Under the pieces are notes generated by a model. It worked only from the letters and a program-made list of their open reading frames with translations, was not told the DNA's origin and did no database searches. A stretch of 21,095 nt of DNA from a virus. Positions 10,097 to 15,087 of this stretch are shown in pieces. Position numbers and translations under genes: made by a program. The stretch is taken from IMG/VR virus record IMGVR_UViG_3300005513_000032, positions 1 to 21,095 of that record. One strand, 5' to 3'. Every line of letters begins with the position of its first letter. Positions within the stretch are counted from its first letter, which is position 1.

Positions 10097-10346
10097 AGGT
10101 CACCGTCAGGCTGGTCTTGAGTGGGTTGTCAGGATCGCCAGACACCGTCATCGGCAGAACCTTGCCAACCAGCGTAAGGAACGCGTTCGGGTTGGTCTGC
10201 GCCTAGGTCAGCAGATACTTGGCTCCGCCCGCCTTGTCGAGTGCCGTCAGGATCATGGCCTTTACGTCAGCCGTCACCTTATTCGGTACGCCTTTTGGCC
10301 TACCCTTGCCTGCATTTCCCCTATTCGCGCCTACTTTGGGTTCCAC
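10080..10346 (-). CDS. terS: Small terminase / DUF5681-like packaging protein, one in-frame TAG
   Basis: GTG 10346 is preceded by GAGGAAA at a good spacing; an in-frame TAA lies seven codons further up, so this start is favoured. The 88-residue product has a basic N-terminus with GKGRPKGVPNK (AT-hook-like, DNA-binding) and a helical C-terminal half reading AKYLLT-(TAG)-AQTNPNAFLTLVGKVLP. I recall proteins with the pattern YLxxQAxxNPxAFLxLxGKVLP upstream of large terminases; Gln is the usual residue at the TAG position (codon 48, 10205-10203). It overlaps the large subunit gene by 17 bases. It is shorter than most small terminases, so the name rests mainly on position. Confidence 0.7.
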
Positions 10347-10421
10347 GGACTTTCCTCGGGCTGCTTACGCGTCACCCATCATTGCTACGGATGCTTCTAT
10401 CTCAGACCACGGTATGTGGCT

Positions 10422-10592
10422 TCAGTCATCGTCTTCACTGTTGGCGGGGGCGGACGGAATCGAACCGTCATAAGGCGGGTTAGAGCCGCTGTCAGCACCC
10501 AAGCGCGCCCCACTAAAGATCGCATCCCAATGGCTGGCAAATGTCGCCTGGTCCACGCTGAACGGGCGTGGCGCTGATCCCTTACCGTTCAT
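10422..10592 (-). CDS. Small phage protein whose 3' half contains the suppressor tRNA
   Basis: ATG 10592 to TGA 10424-10422 encodes 56 residues: MNGKGSAPRPFSVDQATF, ASHWDAIFSG, then a low-complexity tail ending NSEDDD. The first ~28 residues strongly resemble a family of short phage proteins starting M-x-GKGSAPRP-F/Y-S-V and ending with a FD/WD-xIFG motif, normally soon followed by the stop. Here the frame continues through the whole tRNA-like sequence (10442-10512), which codes for ARLGADSGSNPPYDGSIPSA. The start overlaps the preceding small gene by 11 bases. Function unknown. If the tRNA is processed out, this message must be destroyed. Confidence 0.65.
   Translation of the reverse strand: MNGKGSAPRPFSVDQATFASHWDAIFSGARLGADSGSNPPYDGSIPSAPANSEDDD
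10442..10512 (-). tRNA. Putative amber-suppressor tRNA, anticodon CUA, Gln-like
   Basis: Read on the minus strand from 10512. Acceptor 5' strand TGGGGCG pairs at six of seven positions with CGCCCCC (10452-10446), with a U1-C72 mismatch. The discriminator is G and CCA is encoded (10444-10442). The T-arm is perfect: GACGG, loop TTCGATT, CCGTC. The anticodon loop is CTCTAAC with U33, CUA at 10483-10481 and A37, on a stem with four Watson-Crick pairs plus an A-C. G73, G2-C71 and G3-C70 are glutamine identity features in E. coli. Oddity: only 15 bases lie between acceptor and anticodon stem, and no clean D-stem is visible. It could fail a strict tRNA model. Confidence 0.7.
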
Positions 10593-10701
10593 ACGGCTTC
10601 GGCACAGTCGGCTTAACCGGATTCGTCGTCTTGACCTTGTACGTCAGCCAGCTATAGGCGCAGACGATGGCGAGGAGGAGTAGCAGGGCGATGGCGATCA
10701 T
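10582..10701 (-). CDS. 39-residue single-span membrane protein
   Basis: ATG 10701 overlaps the Rz1 TGA (ATGA), and the frame ends at TAA 10584-10582. The product is MIAIALLLLLAIVCAYSWL followed by TYKVKTTNPVKPTVPKPYER: one N-terminal hydrophobic span and a basic, proline-rich tail. Coupled start, hydrophobic span and position directly after the spanin pair suggest a lysis-associated protein, perhaps a second holin or antiholin; this is inference. Confidence 0.55.
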   Translation of the reverse strand: MIAIALLLLLAIVCAYSWLTYKVKTTNPVKPTVPKPYER

Positions 10702-10970
10702 GGCTGCAGCCCCTTTATCCTTGCCAGCTTGTCGTTTGAAGCGCCTAGGCATGCCTTGAGATGTATCGCGTACTCGACCAGTGAGCCGTTCGTCAGCTCG
10801 CTAGGCAACGCAACCGTGCAAACCTTTACTAGCTCGGCAGGCAAGGCAACGTAGACCGGAACCTTGACCTCGACCGTCTCAGTCCTGATTGCCGGTTTCG
10901 CGCAAGCGGCCAGCGACAACAGCAGGGACGCGAGTATTAGCCCACGCTTTGACAGTCGGCTCGCGCTCAT
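10698..10970 (-). CDS. Rz1: o-spanin, Rz1-like outer-membrane lipoprotein
   Basis: The 90-residue product begins MSASRLSKRGLILASLLLS and has lipobox LAAC (Cys23), predicting signal peptidase II cleavage and an outer-membrane lipoprotein. The gene starts inside Rz in another frame (92-base overlap), the usual nested or overlapping spanin arrangement. The periplasmic part is longer than lambda Rz1 (VEVKVPVYVALPAELVKVC and on) and less proline-rich. With Rz it is expected to fuse inner and outer membranes in the last step of lysis of a Gram-negative host. Confidence 0.8.
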   Translation of the reverse strand: MSASRLSKRGLILASLLLSLAACAKPAIRTETVEVKVPVYVALPAELVKVCTVALPSELTNGSLVEYAIHLKACLGASNDKLARIKGLQP

Positions 10971-11301
10971 AAGTGGCCTGCAATGACTTGATGGACTTCT
11001 GTGCGCCGGCTTGGCGCTTGGTATCGCCCTGTGCGCTCAACCGCGCCTGCTTGTTAGCTTCGGGCTGATTGGCCTTGCACGTTCTGGCCCATTCGGCGTT
11101 CGCACCCTGTAGCTTTGCGATCGTTGCCAGATTGGTTTTCTGCGCACCCGCGAAGGTGCTGACTGCTGACTGCAGCGTGACGGCACTCGCCCGGTAATGC
11201 CTGACCTCAACATGCTGGACAGCCGCAACCATCAACAGCAGCCCAGCCAGTGCGGCAAAGATCGTGGCGCGGATGCCGCCGAGTAGTTCAATCAGGCCCA
11301 T
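10879..11301 (-). CDS. Rz: i-spanin, Rz-like inner-membrane subunit
   Basis: The start is taken at ATG 11301, overlapping the end of the small gene upstream; longer readings in this frame only translate that gene out of frame. The 140-residue product has one N-terminal membrane span (about residues 12-28, TIFAALAGLLLMVAAVQ) and a long periplasmic helix (TLQSAVSTFAGAQKTN, LSAQGDTKRQAGAQKS). The C-terminus EREPTVKAWANTRVPAVV resembles the conserved Rz ending where a W-A-x-T-x-V-P motif precedes a final arginine-rich segment. It overlaps Rz1. Confidence 0.85.
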   Translation of the reverse strand: MGLIELLGGIRATIFAALAGLLLMVAAVQHVEVRHYRASAVTLQSAVSTFAGAQKTNLATIAKLQGANAEWARTCKANQPEANKQARLSAQGDTKRQAGAQKSIKSLQATYEREPTVKAWANTRVPAVVAGRLRETGNQD

Positions 11302-11399
11302 ACGGCGAACCTGCATACCGCATAGGCACCGCCGATCAGAATCCACAGCTTCGGGTTGAGAATCGTGTAGACGATCCGCTCTTTCCGCGTGTAAATCAT
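11292..11399 (-). CDS. 35-residue putative membrane protein
   Basis: ATG 11399 overlaps the protease TGA (ATGA), and the TGA at 11294-11292 overlaps the Rz start, so the gene fits exactly between its neighbours. The product is MIYTRKERIVYTILNP, then a hydrophobic stretch KLWILIGGAYAVCRFAVWA. A basic N-terminus and one hydrophobic helix suggest a small inner-membrane protein, possibly a holin or antiholin. It is too short for function prediction. Confidence 0.55.
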   Translation of the reverse strand: MIYTRKERIVYTILNPKLWILIGGAYAVCRFAVWA

Positions 11400-11974
11400 C
11401 GCCCCGCCTCATCAAACTGCGTCTTGGTGAACATCAGTGGGAAAGCTCCCATCACCTTCATGAATCCGTTCGGGCTGATCTGCAGATCCAGCACTGATGT
11501 CACGGCGACTAGCTGGCCGTCCATGCTGAAAAGGCCACTGCCGCTATCGCCGAAGTAGCCGTTGTAGTCGATGACGTACAGCGTCTGGCCGTTGATGACG
11601 GCATAGCCCGACACATATCCATGCCGGTACATGTCGCGCAACCTGCCGGGGTTGCCGAGGTTGAACACTTCCTCGCCCTGGTACACATCGGGCCTCACTT
11701 CCACCCAATGTGTATAGGTTGCGGTTACGCGGACGATCGCATGGTCACGATGGTCAAGCTCAACCCGTAGCACTTCAACGGGAACGCTATCGACCGCGAG
11801 ATTCTTTGTGCCGGTCAGGCAGTGTTCGGCGGTCAGGATCGCATGCGGTCCAATCACCGTTCCGCTACAGGTGCCATCATCCATTCCCAGCAGAACGGTG
11901 GCGTTGTGCACTCGCGCAATCGGGCTGACGCAGCTCGCCAGCCCCACACACAGTAGGGCTGCGAGGATGCGCAT
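11396..11974 (-). CDS. Secreted trypsin-like serine protease lipoprotein
   Basis: The 192-residue product begins MRILAALLCVGLASC, a signal peptide with lipobox LASC (Cys15). A chymotrypsin-fold protease domain follows: TCSGTVIGPHAILTAEHCL with catalytic His51, HRDHAIVRV with Asp77, and YFGDSGSGLF with Ser144. The triad and the GDSG motif are intact and in the right order and spacing, so an active enzyme is expected, anchored in a membrane on the periplasmic side. It sits in the lysis cassette ahead of the spanin genes. Possible roles are degrading envelope proteins at lysis or altering the lysogen or infected-cell surface; the sequence does not decide. Confidence 0.8.
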   Translation of the reverse strand: MRILAALLCVGLASCVSPIARVHNATVLLGMDDGTCSGTVIGPHAILTAEHCLTGTKNLAVDSVPVEVLRVELDHRDHAIVRVTATYTHWVEVRPDVYQGEEVFNLGNPGRLRDMYRHGYVSGYAVINGQTLYVIDYNGYFGDSGSGLFSMDGQLVAVTSVLDLQISPNGFMKVMGAFPLMFTKTQFDEAGR

Positions 11975-11977
11975 GGG

Positions 11978-12244
11978 TTAGCAGCGAATGGTTAGCGGGT
12001 TAATGGGGTCGCAAGCAATGTATGCAGGACGCTGGTATGTTTCAAATCGGCGCATCGCATCGCAAGGCACGTCACATCGAGCTGGCGCAGCAGTCATTGG
12101 AATCACTCGCTGCCCATAGCCCGCCTGAATGGCGCCGCAGTGGCTACATTTAGGTGGCGGCGGCGGCGCTATGCTTGACCATGCACCTTGGTGAGCCATG
12201 ACATTCCCGCCACAAATAGAGCAGGCGCCAATACAGGTGAGCAT
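11978..12244 (-). CDS. Small cysteine-rich (zinc-ribbon-like) protein
   Basis: This 88-residue product has two CxxC pairs (CSICGG near the start, CSHCGA near residue 33) around a proline run (APPPPPK), and further Cys residues later. The pairs suggest a small zinc ribbon. The stop TAA is 3 bases before the protease start and the start lies 3 bases after the preceding TAA, so it belongs to the same transcript. An internal ATG (MAHQGAWSS) is an alternative start but would lose the first CxxC. No function recognised. Confidence 0.55.
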   Translation of the reverse strand: MLTCIGACSICGGNVMAHQGAWSSIAPPPPPKCSHCGAIQAGYGQRVIPMTAAPARCDVPCDAMRRFETYQRPAYIACDPINPLTIRC

Positions 12245-12247
12245 GGT

Positions 12248-12457
12248 TTAGCTCGCCTTGGCTTCGTATGGAGCTTCTTTGACGATCAGATAGCGTGTGC
12301 TGGTGATGCCAGCCTGCGTCATCGCGGTCGGGTAATCGCAGCGCAGCGTCTCGGCCAATTTGTCTGACTCGCCTTCCGGGTAGCCCTTATCCCATACCTC
12401 GACGATGACCTTCCAGTCAGAAGTGTCGGCATTCTCGATGCGGATTTGCTTGGTCAT
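12248..12457 (-). CDS. Small hypothetical protein
   Basis: The 69-residue product MTKQIRIENADTSDWKVIV, then EVWDKGYPEGESDKLAETL and later TSTRYLIVKEAPYEAKAS, is soluble, acidic and probably a small beta-alpha fold. It lies directly after a gene remnant (12461-12544), with three bases between that stop and the ATG. I recognise similar small proteins in phage late regions but no function. Confidence 0.6.
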   Translation of the reverse strand: MTKQIRIENADTSDWKVIVEVWDKGYPEGESDKLAETLRCDYPTAMTQAGITSTRYLIVKEAPYEAKAS

Positions 12458-12460
12458 TGG

Positions 12461-12544
12461 TTAGGCGTCCGTAGACTTCTTGGTAACGGCGGAATCAGCG
12501 ACGTTTGAGCCGAAGTACAGGCCCAGCGTCCATGTTAAATAGCT
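12461..12544 (-). pseudogene. Orphan 3' end of a small gene, downstream of the HNH nuclease
   Basis: Immediately after the HNH stop, in the same frame, the sequence reads SYLTWTLGLYFGSNVADSAV and ends KKSTDA with TAA at 12463-12461. WTLGLYFGSNVADSAV looks like the C-terminus of a small phage membrane or lysis-type protein, but there is no ATG, GTG or TTG start in this frame after the HNH stop. The simplest reading is a gene whose 5' part was lost when the HNH nuclease gene was inserted. The alternative, that it is noncoding, cannot be excluded. Confidence 0.4.
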
Positions 12545-13252
12545 TTACAAAAGCGTTTGTATGCGACAACTCTTTGATAGATTATCTTTCGCCCAAAGCG
12601 GCCGGAGATTCGTTAGCGCCCACGCGCGGCGCAATTCGGGGTCGTCCGATCCGGTAATCGTGAAGCTCGCCAGCGGAATGATGTGATCGACATGCCATTT
12701 GCCGTAGTTGTCCCAGCTCATGCCCTTAGCGAATTGGCGTTCCAGATGGGCGCGAAGTTCATCCTTCCCGTACCAAAGAAGATCAATCCATCGTCTGCCA
12801 CACTTCTTGTCGCGCAAAACACCCCATATCTGACGCCCCATGCGCCTAGCTGGGCCGCGCATGCTGGCGGACTTTCGCTTGCGTAATAGTTCGGCGTTGC
12901 CCGGTGCCGACTTCCATTTATCCAAACTTTTACGCTGGGACGCTTTGGACTTTTCCGGGTTAGCGGATCGCCATTTAGACGCCCTATCCTTTACGGTACC
13001 CTTATTTTCCAGATACCACTTTTGAAGTCTTTCTTTGGCTTTTTCACGATTTCTAGCATGCCATTCTCGGCTAATAGCCAAGTCTCTTTCTCGGCGCCCT
13101 GGATTATTGAGCTGTATCTCCATCGCCCTTGTGCGATCACATATACGGCAGATTGAGTTATATCCGTCCGAATTTCGCGCCTTCCTGGTGAACCCCTCAA
13201 GGGGCTTTTCCAAACCGCACCGCGTGCAGGATTTCGTCACTTTGTCATTCAC
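12545..13252 (-). CDS. HNH endonuclease, homing type, in the lysis cassette
   Basis: The GTG at 13252 overlaps the endolysin TGA (GTGA); 235 residues to TAA. An N-terminal zinc finger (CTRCGLEKPLEGF with a later ICRIC) leads into a long basic helical region (REKAKERLQKWYLENKG) and a C-terminal HNH domain with WHVDHIIPLASF and NLRPLWAKDNLSKS. This architecture is that of free-standing phage HNH nucleases, which behave as selfish DNA. It separates the endolysin from the spanins and is followed by an apparent gene remnant. No in-frame TAG. Confidence 0.85.
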   Translation of the reverse strand: MNDKVTKSCTRCGLEKPLEGFTRKARNSDGYNSICRICDRTRAMEIQLNNPGRRERDLAISREWHARNREKAKERLQKWYLENKGTVKDRASKWRSANPEKSKASQRKSLDKWKSAPGNAELLRKRKSASMRGPARRMGRQIWGVLRDKKCGRRWIDLLWYGKDELRAHLERQFAKGMSWDNYGKWHVDHIIPLASFTITGSDDPELRRAWALTNLRPLWAKDNLSKSCRIQTLL

Positions 13253-13713
13253 GGCGGCGTCTCGCACAATTTGCGTTCGGCAGCGCGGCGCTTGACCAGC
13301 CCATTTAGCTGACGGCCTTGGCTATACGTCCACCTGCTCAGCTCGCCGCAGAACGGCAGTCCAGCGTTAAGTTTGCGCATCAGTCCGGAATGACAGGCGG
13401 CGGTCGCGCCAACGTTGTATTCCCAGCTCAGGATGGCAGCAGCTTGGTTGCGCGTGATCGGCCGCTGAATACACGGCTCAACCTTGGCCCACTCGATGGC
13501 TAGGCGCTTGTCGAGCCGCTGCAGGCATTCATCCATCGTGGCATGCATACCCAGCCTGATATCCGGGCCTGTCTCGCCAGCGCACAACGTCGCGGTGCCA
13601 TTCACATCGTCGTAGGTGTGCGGGACAACGCCCTCGTAGTGCGCAACCAATGGCGGCACGATCATCAGCAACGCTCCGATGGCTATGCCGGATCTGCCCT
13701 TAGGCGCCGGCAT
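13249..13713 (-). CDS. SAR endolysin, glycoside hydrolase 24 lysozyme
   Basis: The 154-residue product starts MPAPKGRSGIAIGALLMIV: a weakly hydrophobic, Gly/Ala-rich signal-arrest-release segment (about residues 9-24). The catalytic triad of the T4-lysozyme family follows with the standard spacing: Glu27 in HYEG, eight residues, Asp36 in YDD, five residues, Thr42 before LCAGET. Later motifs TRNQAAAILSWEYNVG and LPFCGELSRWTYSQG are usual for P22/P1-type endolysins. It would be secreted by the host Sec system, held inactive in the membrane, and released when the holin depolarises it. It overlaps the holin gene by 14 bases. Confidence 0.9.
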   Translation of the reverse strand: MPAPKGRSGIAIGALLMIVPPLVAHYEGVVPHTYDDVNGTATLCAGETGPDIRLGMHATMDECLQRLDKRLAIEWAKVEPCIQRPITRNQAAAILSWEYNVGATAACHSGLMRKLNAGLPFCGELSRWTYSQGRQLNGLVKRRAAERKLCETPP

Positions 13714-13927
13714 CGGGCGGGTAATCCGCGTCGTGACGGTGCTTGAATGCGCCCCACTTCAATTTTGCCCACTGATACAGTCGGTAGATTTGCTGAATAA
13801 TCACGAACACCGAGCAGATCGCCGCCAGCTGATAGCTCAACGTGTCCCAGCGATAGCCCGCGAGGGATGTGACCGCCACACCCACCGGGTAACTGACTTT
13901 CAAGACGTCCAAGACACTTTCCCGCAT
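13700..13927 (-). CDS. Probable holin
   Basis: The 75-residue product has two hydrophobic segments (VSYPVGVAVTSLAGY and LSYQLAAICSVFVIIQQIY) and a charged C-terminus (KLKWGAFKHRHDADYPP). It lies directly upstream of and overlaps the SAR endolysin gene, the classic holin position. AGGA lies about 9 bases before ATG 13927. Membrane topology would be class II or pinholin-like, as often paired with SAR endolysins. No family match was tested. Confidence 0.75.
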   Translation of the reverse strand: MRESVLDVLKVSYPVGVAVTSLAGYRWDTLSYQLAAICSVFVIIQQIYRLYQWAKLKWGAFKHRHDADYPPDAGA

Positions 13928-13968
13928 TGGCGTATTCCTGTGATGGCCGCCAGTGCGGGCCTGTGGGG

Positions 13969-14223
13969 TTATTTGATGGGTGTCACTTTGCCGGGCTTGC
14001 GGCTGGGGCAGCGCATGGAGCCGGTGGCGTTGTCCTCACCCGTGATCGCGCCGGTCTTGTACTCGACGAACAGGGCGTTGAAGCCGTGCGTATCGGCATA
14101 CCAAGCGGTGCCGTGCGGGAAGATGACCTGACCCTTTTCGCACTCGACGTATTCGGACTCGCCGTCAAGCTCGACCTCGATTTCGCCAAGGTCGATTTCT
14201 TCGTCCTCGGGTTCGTCGGTCAT
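13969..14223 (-). CDS. Small acidic protein, first gene of the late operon
   Basis: The start is ATG 14223, with GAGG 5 bases upstream, giving 84 residues: MTDEPEDEEIDLGEIEVEL, then CEKGQVIFPHGTAWYADTHG and ALFVEYKTGAITGEDNATG. An upstream GTG (14280) would add 19 residues without a good ribosome-binding site. It is very acidic at the N-terminus and ends in a basic KPGKVTPIK tail. It is probably a small cytoplasmic protein; the function is not recognised. Confidence 0.6.
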   Translation of the reverse strand: MTDEPEDEEIDLGEIEVELDGESEYVECEKGQVIFPHGTAWYADTHGFNALFVEYKTGAITGEDNATGSMRCPSRKPGKVTPIK

Positions 14224-14592
14224 GGCTGCCTCGTTGAATTGGTCCGGGATAGCGCACCACGGCTGCGTTGACTGGCTCACGCCGGTCGTTTCGGTGTCCG
14301 CTGCTATGGCGGCATTTCAGGCCGTCCGGCATGGCCGAGACGCACCGAAATGGATTGGGAAACGGCTGTCGTCACAGCCTCACTGCGCACGGGTTACAAA
14401 TCGACGGCCAGGTAACCGGGCCTCCCGAGATCGCCACACCCGCTAAAGCGTGGCCGTTATATGCACAGTTCCCAAAGGTGAAACCGCCTCGATCTTTCAG
14501 GGATGTTGGCGGCGTGAGGCGGTGAAAGTTCACTTTTCGTCTCACTCGCGTCCACGCTACATCATGAATCGGCGATCTAGATTTCCGTTCAG
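14224..14592 (-). other. Gene-free leader between early and late operons
   Basis: About 370 bases without a convincing gene on either strand. On the minus strand it contains an inverted repeat CCGCCTC / GAGGCGG (about 25 bases apart, each flanked by TTTCACC), a possible promoter (14456-14484), GGTTAC / GTAACC, and a compact hairpin GGCTGT-gacg-ACAGCC (14364-14379) followed by GTTTCCC. This matches the layout of a lambdoid late leader (promoter, early hairpin terminator, antitermination), but no element is strong alone. Confidence 0.4.
14456..14484 (-). promoter_or_regulatory. Candidate late promoter
   Basis: On the minus strand GTTTCA (14484-14479), 17 bases, TATAAC (14461-14456). The -10 is good, the -35 poor, as is common in late promoters dependent on an antiterminator or activator. 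It sits at the start of the only long intergenic gap ahead of the lysis genes. Confidence 0.3.
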
Positions 14593-15087
14593 TTATTTGT
14601 TTCGGCGTTCCCGTATCAGGACTTGCCGGTATGCCGAGCCAAGATGCAGCAGGTAGGTATTCAGGCTCGCACTCAGCCGGTCGCGGATGCCGTCACGCAA
14701 CCGCTTGTAAGTTTTCGGATCGACGCTGAGGTCAGCGGCCATCACGGTATGCGGCAACATCGGCTCCATGTAGATAAGCAGGTGCAGCGCATCCAATCCG
14801 GCCACGCCTGCCAGTGTCGGCGTGTACGTCGTGCGCTTGACCGCGCCATCCAAGCAGGCAGCAATGGCGAATTCATGCACCCAGCGTTTCAGCTTCGGAA
14901 TGTGCAGGTAGTCGCCCGCGTACACGGTACGGAACATCTCCCAATTTGGGAAGCCGTTGTTGAACTCAAGACGGCACAGGCGATCAGCGTCGATCAGCGT
15001 GCCGTGAACCTCGCTGACCATGCAGGTATCAATGTCGCGCCCGCGCAGATCATAGTCACCAACTGGGGATTTCATGACGGCGTTCAT
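14593..15087 (-). CDS. Unknown protein in the position of a late regulator (Q-like?)
   Basis: ATG 15087 overlaps the exonuclease TGA (ATGA); 164 residues to TAA. The N-terminal half includes RGRDIDTCMVSEVHGTLID and LHIPKLKRWVHEFAIAACLD. The C-terminal third is basic and helical (VDPKTYKRLRDGIRDRLSAS, GSAYRQVLIRERRNK), suggesting nucleic-acid binding. As last gene of the early operon, directly before the gene-free leader, it occupies the place of lambda Q antiterminator. I do not recognise Q sequence motifs, so this role is inferred from position only. Confidence 0.5.
   Translation of the reverse strand: MNAVMKSPVGDYDLRGRDIDTCMVSEVHGTLIDADRLCRLEFNNGFPNWEMFRTVYAGDYLHIPKLKRWVHEFAIAACLDGAVKRTTYTPTLAGVAGLDALHLLIYMEPMLPHTVMAADLSVDPKTYKRLRDGIRDRLSASLNTYLLHLGSAYRQVLIRERRNK

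Noticed and set aside
603-10346. Interrupted virion genes as pseudogenes or sequencing errors
   Set aside because: All interruptions are TAG, never TAA or TGA; frames are intact around them and junctions with neighbours are precise. Decay or random error would give all three stops and frameshifts.
603-10346. Recoding of TGA or TAA instead of, or along with, TAG
   Set aside because: TGA and TAA close almost every gene, usually in ATGA or TAATG overlaps, and no recognised protein needs readthrough of either.
10035-10577. Plus-strand frame of 180 codons over the terS and tRNA region
   Set aside because: It runs antisense to terS, the tRNA and the small GKGSAPRP gene, with no recognisable protein features.
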